The notes beneath the pieces were generated by a model, which worked only from the letters and a program-made list of their open reading frames with translations, was not told where the DNA came from and did not search any database. DNA of 61,515 bases. Source: Silanimonas sp. (lineage in GTDB: Bacteria; Pseudomonadota; Gammaproteobacteria; Xanthomonadales; Xanthomonadaceae). The stretch spans positions 1 through 61,515 of the forward strand of contig NZ_JAPZQK010000014.1 of NCBI RefSeq assembly GCF_027530345.1, read 5' to 3'. Positions 1 to 7,127 of this stretch are shown one piece after another. How positions within the stretch are numbered: position 1 is the first letter of the stretch; every line of letters starts with the position of its first letter. The translations under genes and the position numbers were made by a program.

Positions 1-108
1 GTGGCGACGTCCTATCTGCCGAACTATCTGGGCTGGTTCCGCGCCTTGGAGCGGAACGCCCAAACCGGCGCAGGAGCCGCATCATTGCTCAGGTTGGCCA
101 TGGCGTGA
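1..108 (+). mobile_element. C-terminal tail of a probable transposase, cut by the window edge
   Basis: The frame is open from base 1 and ends at TGA 106-108, giving 35 residues that begin VATSYLPNYLGWFRALER. From memory this resembles the tails of IS-encoded transposases (possibly IS1595-like), but the fragment is too short to be sure. Supporting context: the glutathione S-transferase gene on the other strand stops matching its family at about position 145, directly beside this tail. That is what an element inserted at about 140-150 would produce. The remaining stretch of about 40 bases would hold the terminal inverted repeat. Confidence 0.4.
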
Positions 109-607
109 CCGAATCAACCACAATCAACGCGAACAGCGCCATGCCGAAACCGGTGCTCGCGAGGTAGGGCCGTTTCGACAGCGCCATTTCCATCACCCCG
201 AGGGCATCGCGCGATTTCTCGCGCAGGCGCGGGAGGTCGGCGCGGCGCGGATGGTCGGCGGGCAGGAACTTCGCGATGAAGCGGGCCACGGCGACATAGG
301 GCTCGTGGCTGTACTGCTCGAAGAACAGCCATTGCAGCACCTCGGCCCGCTCGAAGCGGCCCTGCGGCAGCAGCGGCGAGCCTTCCGCGAGGTAGCAGAG
401 GATGGCGTTCGACTCGGGCAGTACGCGGCCGTCGTCAAGCTCGAGCAGCGGCACCTTGCCGTTCGGGTTCTTAGCGAGGAAGTCCGCCGTGCGGGTCTCG
501 CCCTTGAACAGGTCGGTCTCGACCCACTCGAGCTCGATGCCCAGCATCGAGGCCGCCAGCAGCGGCTTGTAGCAGTTGCCGCTGGCGCGCATGCCATACA
601 GCTTCAT
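89..607 (-). pseudogene. Glutathione S-transferase, 3' end replaced by mobile-element sequence
   Basis: The first about 155 residues are a normal cytosolic GST: an N-terminal thioredoxin-like half starting MKLYGMRASGNCYK, the glutathione-site segment NGKVPLLELDDGRVLPESNA around residues 45-65, and an all-helical C-terminal half ending in YLASTGF. Family members continue from there with an ADI-type helix for another 45-50 residues. Here the frame instead reads FGMALFALIVVDSV and stops, and this DNA lies beside the transposase tail. Start ATG 605-607 overlaps the stop of the upstream acetyltransferase gene (ATGA), so the two were translationally coupled. Probably non-functional, because the last helices are missing. 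Confidence 0.82.
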
Positions 608-1173
608 GCGCCCTCCCCGGCCTGCGCGCGCTTCGCCGCCATCCATTCGGCGCGGGTCTGCCCCCAGATCTCGATCGGCACCTCTTCGAAGGGCGGCGGC
701 AGTTTCCCCGGGCCGAGCTTCCGCGAGCCGAGCCGCTGGGCGACCTTCTGCGACGGCACGTTGCCGGGATCGATGCAGTGGATGGCGTCGTCCCAGCCGA
801 GCGTCTCGAAGGCCCAGTCGCGGGCGGCGAGGCCGGCTTCCACGGCGAAACCCTGCCCCCAGGCATCGGGATGGAAGGCGTATCCGATCTCGTTGCCGGG
901 CCAGCCGTCGGGGCGCCACGGCCCCATCTGGCCCAGCCAGCGGCCGCTGGACTTCTCGACCACGCTGAACATCGCGAAGCCTTGCAGCAGCCACGCACCG
1001 GGCATCTGCAGGAATTTCCGCCACGCCGGCGCGCGCAACAGCGTGCCGCCGATGTAGCGCGCGGCGTCCTCGCTGGCCAGCATCTCGGCGTAGCGGTCGA
1101 AATCCGCCAGCACCGGCACGCGCAGCAGCAGCCGCTCGGTTTCCAGCGTCGGGCCCAGAACGGCCATCGTCAT
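604..1173 (-). CDS. GNAT N-acetyltransferase, RimJ/RimL type
   Basis: 189-aa single-domain protein opening with the TLETERLLLRVP segment typical of the RimJ/RimL-like branch of GNATs, which transfer an acetyl group from acetyl-CoA to an amine. The acetyl-CoA region is recognisable around AWGQGFAVEA (residues 105-115), which corresponds to the Q/RxxGxG/A loop, followed by the NxxSxKVAxRLG motif (NVPSQKVAQRLG) near residue 140. An alternative start lies two codons downstream. Its stop overlaps the start of the truncated GST gene by 4 bp. Substrate unknown. Confidence 0.88.
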   Translation of the reverse strand: MTMAVLGPTLETERLLLRVPVLADFDRYAEMLASEDAARYIGGTLLRAPAWRKFLQMPGAWLLQGFAMFSVVEKSSGRWLGQMGPWRPDGWPGNEIGYAFHPDAWGQGFAVEAGLAARDWAFETLGWDDAIHCIDPGNVPSQKVAQRLGSRKLGPGKLPPPFEEVPIEIWGQTRAEWMAAKRAQAGEGA

Positions 1174-1187
1174 TCCCCAGATTGCGA

Positions 1188-1209
1188 TCGGGCCCGTTGC
1201 CGGGCCCGA
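1188..1209 (-). terminator. Hairpin after gcdH
   Basis: Perfect 9-bp G/C-rich stem (TCGGGCCCG / CGGGCCCGA) with a TTGC loop, immediately downstream of the gcdH stop and before the GNAT gene on the same strand. There is no clear T tract, so termination is inferred from position and stem strength. Confidence 0.5.
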
Positions 1210-1213
1210 GGGA

Positions 1214-2377
1214 TCAGAACGCGTTGATGCCGGTCAGCTCGCGTCCAACCACCAACTGGTGCACCGTCTCGGTGCCCTCGTAGGTGATGACCGACTCGAG
1301 GTTCAGCGCGTGGCGGATCGGGCAGTACTCGGTGGTGATGCCCGAGCCGCCGAGCAGATCGCGCGCCTCGCGAGCGATGTCGATCGCCATGCGGACGTTG
1401 TTCCACTTGGCCAGCGACACCTGCGTGGGCTGCATGGTGCCGGCGTCCTTCAGGCGGCCGAGCTGCAGCGAGAGCAACTGCGCCAGCGTGATGCGGCGGG
1501 CCATGTCGGCCATCTTGACCTGCGCGCTCTGGTTGGCCGACACCGGACGGCCGAACAGGATGCGCTCCTTGGTGTAGTTCACGACTTCCGTCAGGCAGGC
1601 CTGCGCGGCGCCGATCGGCCCCCAGGTGATGCCGTAGCGGGCCTGCGTGAGGCAGCCGAGCGGGCCCTTCAGGCCCTTCACGTTCGGCAGGCGCTGGCTG
1701 TCCGGGATGCGCACGTTGTCGAAGAACAGCGCGCTGGTGACCGAGGCGCGCAGGCTCATCTTCCGGTGGATCTCCTGGGCGGTGAAACCCTTCGTATCGG
1801 TCGGCACGATGAAGCCCTGGATGCCGTCGTCGGTCTGCGCCCAGACGATGGCGATGTGCGCCAGGTTGCCGTTGGTGATCCACATCTTCGCGCCGTTGAT
1901 CACCCAATCACCGCCGTCCTTCTTGGCGGTGGTCTTCATGTTGGCCGGGTCGGAGCCGCCGTGCGGTTCGGTCAGGCCGAAGCAGCCGATGATCTCGGCC
2001 TTCGCCATGCCCGGCAGGTAGCGCTGGCGCTGCTCTTCGCTGCCGTAGGCGTAGATCGGGTACATGCACAGGGAGCTCTGCACCGAGACGAAGCTGCGGA
2101 TGCCGGAATCGCCGCGCTCGAGCTCCTGGCAGATCAGGCCGTAGCTGACGGCGTTGAGGCCGGCGCAGCCGTACTGCTCCGGCAACGACGAGCCGAGCAG
2201 GCCCATCGACGCGATCTCGGGCACCAGCTCCTTCGGGAAGCGGCCCTGGTCGAAGGCGTCGCCGATGATCGGGATCACCTTCTCGTCGGTGAAGCGGGCG
2301 ACGGCGTCCTGGACGGCGCGCTCTTCCTCGGTGAGCAGCGAACGGATGTCGAACAGATCGGTCGGATTCAGGGGCAT
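1214..2377 (-). CDS. gcdH: Glutaryl-CoA dehydrogenase
   Basis: 387-aa flavoprotein of the acyl-CoA dehydrogenase family, the usual GcdH length. It oxidatively decarboxylates glutaryl-CoA to crotonyl-CoA in lysine/tryptophan breakdown, passing electrons to ETF. Visible landmarks: SGIRSFVSVQSSL near residue 90-103, including the arginine GcdH uses to bind the glutaryl carboxylate; the FAD/substrate signature GLTEPHGGSDP; and YEGTE with the catalytic-base glutamate at about residue 367. The closeness of all these motifs to GcdH argues against a generic acyl-CoA dehydrogenase. The gene stands alone between two hairpins. No other lysine-degradation genes are adjacent. Confidence 0.93.
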   Translation of the reverse strand: MPLNPTDLFDIRSLLTEEERAVQDAVARFTDEKVIPIIGDAFDQGRFPKELVPEIASMGLLGSSLPEQYGCAGLNAVSYGLICQELERGDSGIRSFVSVQSSLCMYPIYAYGSEEQRQRYLPGMAKAEIIGCFGLTEPHGGSDPANMKTTAKKDGGDWVINGAKMWITNGNLAHIAIVWAQTDDGIQGFIVPTDTKGFTAQEIHRKMSLRASVTSALFFDNVRIPDSQRLPNVKGLKGPLGCLTQARYGITWGPIGAAQACLTEVVNYTKERILFGRPVSANQSAQVKMADMARRITLAQLLSLQLGRLKDAGTMQPTQVSLAKWNNVRMAIDIAREARDLLGGSGITTEYCPIRHALNLESVITYEGTETVHQLVVGRELTGINAF

Positions 2378-2399
2378 GGCGGGGGCTCGCTCGGAATGG

Positions 2400-2425
2400 G
2401 AAGAGGCCGGAAAACCGGCCTCTTC
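2400..2425 (-). terminator. Hairpin between the glycine-zipper gene and gcdH
   Basis: Perfect 11-bp inverted repeat (GAAGAGGCCGG, four-base AAAA loop, complement) 23 bases upstream of the gcdH start and downstream of the 2492-3181 gene, which is read in the same direction. No T tract follows, so it may be a terminator or a leader structure of gcdH. Confidence 0.5.
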
Positions 2426-2491
2426 GGGACCCGCGGATTGTAGCCCAGCCAGCCGGGGACCTGCCGCCCCCGGAGTGACGGCGGCGTGCGC

Positions 2492-3181
2492 TCAGCCCTG
2501 GGAATCGGCCATCGGGGCCGGGTTGGCGACGATGATCACGCCGTCCTTGATCGGCAGGCGCTCGCCCGGCTTGTCGATGGTGCGGACGGTGCCGCCCTGG
2601 CCCTCATAGGTCCAGCGCACGTCGTAGCCGATGACCTTGTCACGCTCGCCGAGCTGGATCGTGTCACCGGGCTTCTCGTCGAGGCGGAGGCTCTTCACCT
2701 CACCCTCCAGCGCGTACTGCACCTCGTAGCCCACGACCTCTTCACGCGGCTCGCTGACCGTGCGGCAGTCCTGCACGGTCTCGTTGTAGCGGCGGCCGCC
2801 AGTGTGGTTGCGGTCGATCTCACGCCCGGCATAGCCGCCCGCCACGGCGCCGGCCACCGTCGCGACGTCGCGCCCCCGGCCACCGCCCACCTGGTTGCCG
2901 AGCAGGCCGCCCACCAAGGCGCCCACGACCATGCCGTCCTTGTCTCCGAAGCGCTCCTGCGCCCGACGTTCGACGACGCGGTCCTCGCAGACCCGGCGCG
3001 TGCCGGTGACCATTTCCTTGATCGGGGTCGCGGCCAGCACGTTGGCGAGGATCGGTTCCTTCACGGTGATGGGCTCGGCCGAGACCACGTCGGCGTAGGT
3101 CGGGCCGAAGACGTTGTAGGCGCCGACAGCCGCGCCGGCCGCGAAAACGACGCCAATGGCGATGAGAGTCTTGGTGTTCAT
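2492..3181 (-). CDS. Glycine-zipper 2TM envelope protein
   Basis: 229 residues. Start ATG at 3179-3181 is preceded by a GGGGAA ribosome site. An N-terminal membrane segment (residues about 5-25, IAIGVVFAAGAAVGAY) is followed by a glycine zipper around residues 85-120 (GALVGGLLGNQVGGG ... VATVAGAVAGGYAG), the signature of the Rick_17kDa/2TM glycine-zipper family. The C-terminal about 100 residues form a soluble domain with the repeated pattern VxGYxVxYxxEG. Family members sit in the envelope and are often stress-related, but no biochemical role is established. A paralogue with the same zipper lies at 5326-5811. Confidence 0.82.
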   Translation of the reverse strand: MNTKTLIAIGVVFAAGAAVGAYNVFGPTYADVVSAEPITVKEPILANVLAATPIKEMVTGTRRVCEDRVVERRAQERFGDKDGMVVGALVGGLLGNQVGGGRGRDVATVAGAVAGGYAGREIDRNHTGGRRYNETVQDCRTVSEPREEVVGYEVQYALEGEVKSLRLDEKPGDTIQLGERDKVIGYDVRWTYEGQGGTVRTIDKPGERLPIKDGVIIVANPAPMADSQG

Positions 3182-3285
3182 GGCATTCCCCGTCGTGGAC
3201 AGCGCGATCGCGCGCTGGGCCAGACCTTGCCGCGCCGAAACTGAACATGCGCCGAAACTGTCAATCCATGTGTCCAGCCCCGGTG

Positions 3286-3291
3286 TATCGT
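3286..3291 (+). promoter_or_regulatory. Candidate -10 element (TATCGT)
   Basis: TATCGT lies 26 bases before the ATG of the DUF6116 gene, with a strong Shine-Dalgarno AAGGAGG (3305-3311) between them. The same TAnnnT spacing recurs before several other genes in the window. No convincing -35 was identified. Confidence 0.35.
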
Positions 3292-3317
3292 CCGGCCATC
3301 GCCCAAGGAGGTCCCCC

Positions 3318-3590
3318 ATGCGCGCCTTGCTCGTCCCCGCCATCACGAAGTTCCTCGGCGACCTGCGCTTCCGCAACCTGTTCCTGATCACGGCCACGCT
3401 GTTCGCAGTCAACCTCGTCGTTCCGGACTTCATTCCCTTCGCCGACGAGCTGCTGCTGGGCCTCGCGACGCTGGTGCTCGCCCGCTGGAAGGATCGCAAG
3501 GCGCCGCAGGCCGAAGCGGCCCCCACGGCGCAGACGGCGCCGCGCGACGTCATCGACCTGCCGCGCGACCAGGTGCGCCGCGAGGGCTGA
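3318..3590 (+). CDS. DUF6116 family membrane protein
   Basis: 90-aa protein. The ATG at 3318 was chosen over upstream starts because AAGGAGG sits 6 bases before it and residues from here match the family. Two hydrophobic segments (FLITATLFAVNLVVPDFIPF and LLLGLATLVLARW) surround the conserved PDFIPFADELLLG core, followed by a hydrophilic Ala/Gln-rich tail. This small inner-membrane family is common in Xanthomonadaceae and has no known function. The stop codon directly abuts the GTG start of the TatD gene, so the two genes are co-translated. Confidence 0.82.
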   Translation: MRALLVPAITKFLGDLRFRNLFLITATLFAVNLVVPDFIPFADELLLGLATLVLARWKDRKAPQAEAAPTAQTAPRDVIDLPRDQVRREG

Positions 3591-4352
3591 GTGCAGCTCT
3601 ACGACAGCCACAGCCACCTCGACGCTCCCGAGTTCGAGGCCGACCGCGAGGCCGTGATCGGCCGCGCCGAGGCGGCTGGCGTCATGCAGCAACTGGTGCC
3701 CGCCGTCGCCTTCCAGGCGTGGCCGGCGCTGAAAGCGACCTGCGCCCTGCGACCGGGCCTGAAGGCCGCCTACGGCCTGCATCCGATGTACCTGGATGAG
3801 CATCGGCCGGCGCATCTCGACGCCCTGCCCGACTGGATCGAACGCGAGCAGCCCGCCGCCGTTGGGGAATGCGGGCTGGATTTCTTCATCGAGGGGCTGG
3901 ATCCGGAATCCCAGCGGCGCTACTTCGTCCGCCAACTGGAGATCGCCCGCGATTTCGGCCTGCCTGTGGTGCTGCATGCCCGGCGCGCGGTGGACGAGGT
4001 GATCGCCACGATCCGCCGCGTCGGCGGGCTGCGCGGCGTCGTGCACAGCTGGTCCGGCAGCGAGGAACAGGCCGCGCAGCTCTACCGACTCGGCTTCTCG
4101 CTGGGCATCGGCGGTCCGGTCACCTTCGAACGCGCGCAGCGTTTGCGGCGCACGGTGGCGATCATGCCGATCGAGCACCTGCTGCTCGAAACCGACAGCC
4201 CCGACCAGCCCGACGCCGGGAGGCGTGGCCAGCGCAATGAGCCCGCCTTCCTCGTCGACGTGCTTCGCGAGGTGGCCCGCCTGCGCGGCGAGGACGAATC
4301 GGTGGTCGCCGAGGCGACGCGTCGCAACGCGGAAGCGCTGTTCGGCACCTGA
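3591..4352 (+). CDS. TatD-family metal-dependent DNase
   Basis: 253-aa TIM-barrel metallohydrolase. The start is GTG directly after the previous stop. Metal ligands are visible in order: HSHLD near the N-terminus, VGECGLDF (glutamate, about residue 95-100), a histidine in VVLHARRAVDEV, HSWSGS, and the aspartate in LLLETDSPDQ. This is the complete TatD set. Family members are 3'-5' exonucleases/DNases of the cytoplasm. The sequence is nearer the YjjV-type subgroup than E. coli TatD itself by my reading, so no symbol is assigned. It forms an operon with the DUF6116 gene. Confidence 0.9.
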   Translation: MQLYDSHSHLDAPEFEADREAVIGRAEAAGVMQQLVPAVAFQAWPALKATCALRPGLKAAYGLHPMYLDEHRPAHLDALPDWIEREQPAAVGECGLDFFIEGLDPESQRRYFVRQLEIARDFGLPVVLHARRAVDEVIATIRRVGGLRGVVHSWSGSEEQAAQLYRLGFSLGIGGPVTFERAQRLRRTVAIMPIEHLLLETDSPDQPDAGRRGQRNEPAFLVDVLREVARLRGEDESVVAEATRRNAEALFGT

Positions 4353-4390
4353 ACCGGACGGCGCTTCGCGAGCGCCAAACGCGTGGCCCT

Positions 4391-5224
4391 TCAGTCCGCC
4401 TTCTTCAACAGCATCTCGATGGCCTTGCCGGCCGCGACGAAGGCGAAGGTGCCGGTGAGGTGCGTCGCCGCCCCGAGGCCGGTGCCGCAGTCCAGCTTCA
4501 GGGCCGCATCGGGATCGAGCGAGGGCCGCAAGCCGCACACCGAGCCGTCGGCTTGCGGGTAGCGGACGTTCTCGAGCGAGTAGACCGCCGGCACGCCGAA
4601 GTAGCGGTCCTTGTTCTTCGGGAAGTTGAATTCGCCGCGCAGCTTCTTGCGGACGAGCGCCAGCAGCGCGTCATGCTCGGTGCGCGAGAGGTCGCGAACG
4701 CGGACCAGGGTCGGGTCGATGCGGCCGCCAGCCGAGCCGACCACCACGATCGGCTGCTTGCGGCGCCGGCAGAAGGCGATGGTCTCGACCTTGGCCCGGA
4801 AGCTGTCGAAGGCATCGAGCACGAGGTCGAAGCCGCCATCCAGCCGCTCCGCGAGGTTGGCCGGGGTGACGAAATCCGCGACCGCGCGAACGTCCAGCGC
4901 GGGATTGATGCGACGGAAGCGCTCGGCCAGCACCTCGACCTTCGACCGGCCGTACTCGCCCTGCAGCGCATGCAACTGGCGGTTGGTGTTCGAGACGCAG
5001 AGGTCGTCGGCGTCGATCATCGTGAGCCGGCCGACGCCGCTGCGCACCAGCGCTTCGGCGGCCCAGGAGCCGACGCCGCCGAGGCCGACGACCGCCACGT
5101 GCTTGCCAGCGAGGCGGGCGACGGTGCCGGCGCCGTAGAGGCGGTCGATGCCGGCGAAACGGGGATCGGGCGGCGTGGTGCGCTCGGGCGCGACGGCCGG
5201 AAGGTCTGAGGGGCGGGACATCAT
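4391..5224 (-). CDS. tcdA: tRNA threonylcarbamoyladenosine dehydratase
   Basis: E1-like (ThiF/MoeB-fold) enzyme that cyclises t6A37 of tRNA to ct6A using ATP. The Rossmann ATP motif VVGLGGVGSWAAEALVRSG lies near residue 45 and continues as ixDxDDLCVSNTNRQLHAL, the TcdA form of the adenylation site. The family-specific GRIDPTLVRVRDLSRTEHDALLA region follows. Length (about 277 aa) is normal for TcdA. GTG 5230, ATG 5224 and ATG 5221 are all possible starts. Convergent with the TatD gene. Confidence 0.93.
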   Translation of the reverse strand: MMSRPSDLPAVAPERTTPPDPRFAGIDRLYGAGTVARLAGKHVAVVGLGGVGSWAAEALVRSGVGRLTMIDADDLCVSNTNRQLHALQGEYGRSKVEVLAERFRRINPALDVRAVADFVTPANLAERLDGGFDLVLDAFDSFRAKVETIAFCRRRKQPIVVVGSAGGRIDPTLVRVRDLSRTEHDALLALVRKKLRGEFNFPKNKDRYFGVPAVYSLENVRYPQADGSVCGLRPSLDPDAALKLDCGTGLGAATHLTGTFAFVAAGKAIEMLLKKAD

Positions 5225-5289
5225 CGCCACAGTGTAAGCCGCGTCATCATGCGACCCGAAGCGACGGCTTGCGTTCAGTTCGCACGGAC

Positions 5290-5295
5290 TAGCGT
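5290..5295 (+). promoter_or_regulatory. Candidate -10 element (TAGCGT)
   Basis: TAGCGT lies 30 bases upstream of the ATG of the glycine-zipper lipoprotein, in the divergent gap after tcdA. It is one of a set of similarly placed TAnnnT hexamers. Confidence 0.35.
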
Positions 5296-5325
5296 TCGGG
5301 CACCACGGCCCCCGGGAGATCCGCC

Positions 5326-5811
5326 ATGACGACGCCCCGCTCCATCCCGCGCCCCGCGCTCGCCCTCGGGCTCATCGCCACGGCCGTCCTCTCGGCCTGC
5401 AGCACCCAGCCGACCACACGGCGCTATGCCCAGCACGAGCCGGCGCCCTACCAGGAGCCGCAGCGCTGCTATGACTGCGGCACGGTCGAAACCATCGTCC
5501 GCGTCTACGGCGCGCGGGAGAACACCCGCACCGGTGCCGTGATCGGCGGCGTGCTCGGGGCCATCGTAGGCCGCGAGCTGGCCGATGACAGCAGCCGCGG
5601 GCGCCGCAACACCGCCACCGTCGCGGGCGCCGCGGCTGGCGCGTTGGCCGGCAACGCCATCGAGAACCGCGCCAACGAAGAAAGCTTCGACGTCACCGTC
5701 CGCATGGACGATGGCCGCCGGCTCACCGTCAACGTGACCGCGCTGCCCAACGGCGTTCGCAACGGCGCCTACGTGCGTTACGACGGCCGCCGCCTGCAGG
5801 CGCTGCGCTGA
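5326..5811 (+). CDS. Glycine-zipper lipoprotein
   Basis: 161 residues with a lipoprotein signal peptide: hydrophobic LALGLIATAVLSAC gives a lipobox LSAC and a predicted lipidated cysteine at about residue 25. A short proline-rich spacer leads to the glycine zipper (GAVIGGVLGAIVGRELADD ... NTATVAGAAAGALAGNAIE, residues about 70-110), then a small C-terminal domain (FDVTVRMDDGRRLTVNV). The architecture resembles SlyB/PcP-like outer-membrane lipoproteins. It shares the zipper pattern with the 2492-3181 gene. The next gene follows after a strong hairpin. Confidence 0.85.
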   Translation: MTTPRSIPRPALALGLIATAVLSACSTQPTTRRYAQHEPAPYQEPQRCYDCGTVETIVRVYGARENTRTGAVIGGVLGAIVGRELADDSSRGRRNTATVAGAAAGALAGNAIENRANEESFDVTVRMDDGRRLTVNVTALPNGVRNGAYVRYDGRRLQALR

Positions 5812-5824
5812 CGGCCTGCTATCG

Positions 5825-5855
5825 TTCCGACGCCGGCAGGCCGCCGGTGTCGGAA
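5825..5855 (+). terminator. Hairpin between the lipoprotein and cytochrome genes
   Basis: A 13-bp inverted repeat (TTCCGACGCCGGC / GCCGGTGTCGGAA, one G-T wobble) with a 5-base loop, 13 bases after the lipoprotein stop. It ends just before the ribosome site of the cytochrome gene, which supports the later ATG (5870) as that gene's start. A TATCGT hexamer (5820-5825) overlaps its left edge. Confidence 0.5.
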
Positions 5856-5869
5856 TGGAGCGAAACGCA

Positions 5870-6268
5870 ATGCGTAGCGTGGTGACCCTGATCATCGGAC
5901 TGTTCGTGGGCGCCATGCTCACCGTCATCGCCCTCAACAGTCTGAAGAAAGGCACGGCCTATCCGAACGGCGTCATGGCGGTGATGTCGGCCCAGATGGG
6001 CCAGCTCGACGGCCGCATCAAGGCCAAGGCCTGTGCCGGCCCCGATCTCGAAGCCAATCTCGGCACGCTCGTCGCCTTGGGCAACGACCTCGAACCCGCG
6101 TTCCTGCCGACGCCCGACGACGAAGCCTTCAGCCAGTACGCCTCGGATTACCGCGCGGCCGTCGATGCCGCCTTGGCCACGGCGCCCGCCGACTGCGACG
6201 CCGCAGCAAAGTCCCTCAACACCATCAGCGCGACCTGCAAGGCCTGCCACCAGCAGTTCAAGAGCTGA
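5870..6268 (+). CDS. Membrane-anchored cytochrome c'-like protein (class II)
   Basis: 132 residues from ATG 5870 (GGAG ribosome site at 5857-5860). The ATG at 5855 is rejected because it lies inside the hairpin. An uncleaved-looking N-terminal membrane helix (VTLIIGLFVGAMLTVIAL) is followed by a helical domain with a pair of Cys-containing turns and a C-terminal haem c motif CKACHQQFK, the position typical of cytochrome c' and related four-helix class II cytochromes. Expected location is the periplasmic face, with a possible role in electron transfer or small-gas binding. Its 3' end overlaps the convergent hydrolase gene by 11 bp. Confidence 0.8.
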   Translation: MRSVVTLIIGLFVGAMLTVIALNSLKKGTAYPNGVMAVMSAQMGQLDGRIKAKACAGPDLEANLGTLVALGNDLEPAFLPTPDDEAFSQYASDYRAAVDAALATAPADCDAAAKSLNTISATCKACHQQFKS

Positions 6269-7067
6269 GGCCGCCTCGCCCGCCGGGCCACCACCCGGCG
6301 ATCGCATCGGCCACGGCCCGCGGTTCACGCATCCACGCGAAGTGATCGGCCGCCACGCCGAGGTGCTCGGCGTGGAGCACGCCTTCGCTCGCCGAACGGG
6401 TGCTCGTCGCTGCGACGAGCGCCCGGAGTGACGCCGCCGGCACCAGCCGGTCCTCCGCCAGCCGTAGACCGAGGAAGGGCAGTTCGAGGGCCGCGATCCG
6501 CTCGCCAAGCCGCTCGGGCAGCCCGGGCAGGCCGTCGTAGTGGCCGCGGCGGACCGTCTGCGCCCAATCCCGCATCAGCTGTCCCGCCTCGCGACCGGCA
6601 AATCCGAGTCGATGGCCGGGGTAGCTGCCGACCGCACGCGTCAGCGGAGGCAGCACGTGTCCGAACGCACCCACCAACCAGCGCAACGGCCCCGGGAACA
6701 AGCGCCAATGCGGCACGCCGCTGCCGACGGCGACGAGGCCCTCCGCGCCGCCGTGCAGGGCCGCCGCCAACACCGCGAACTGCGCGCCGATACTGTGGCC
6801 GCCATAGAGCAGCGGCACTCCCGGGTGCGCCGCCGACAAGGCCGAACAGGTCGCGGGAATGTCTTCCAACAGCAACTCGCGGTAGCCCCAGTCGTCGCGC
6901 CGCGAGGGACGCGCCGGGTGCGCCCCGGTGCCGCGCCACTCGTGCACGCCGAGGGCAATGCCCCGGGCCGCGAGCGCCGCCCCGAGACGTTCGTACTTGC
7001 GCGCGGGGACGCCCAGCGCGGGGAGCCATAGCAGGGCCGCGCGGGCCGGGATCGGAGCATCGGACAT
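6258..7067 (-). CDS. Alpha/beta-fold hydrolase
   Basis: 269 residues from ATG 7065-7067. A beta-strand-rich N-terminus (LLWLPALGVPARKYERLG) is followed by the nucleophile elbow GGHSIGAQ (serine near residue 105), and a late histidine (AADHFAWM) completes a plausible Ser-Asp-His set. The layout matches the COG4757 type of predicted hydrolases. No signal peptide, so cytoplasmic. Substrate not inferable. The start sits 60 bp from the divergent DUF5916 gene, so the two share a compact promoter region. Confidence 0.75.
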   Translation of the reverse strand: MSDAPIPARAALLWLPALGVPARKYERLGAALAARGIALGVHEWRGTGAHPARPSRRDDWGYRELLLEDIPATCSALSAAHPGVPLLYGGHSIGAQFAVLAAALHGGAEGLVAVGSGVPHWRLFPGPLRWLVGAFGHVLPPLTRAVGSYPGHRLGFAGREAGQLMRDWAQTVRRGHYDGLPGLPERLGERIAALELPFLGLRLAEDRLVPAASLRALVAATSTRSASEGVLHAEHLGVAADHFAWMREPRAVADAIAGWWPGGRGGLSS

Positions 7068-7127
7068 GGGCCGAGCATGGCCGAAGGCACATGCCGGCGT
7101 CACGTGACGGACGACATCCTTGCGTCC

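Noticed and set aside
1174-1213. Rho-independent terminator with T tract after gcdH
   Set aside because: The stem is present but the flanking bases are not T-rich, so only a hairpin of moderate confidence is listed.
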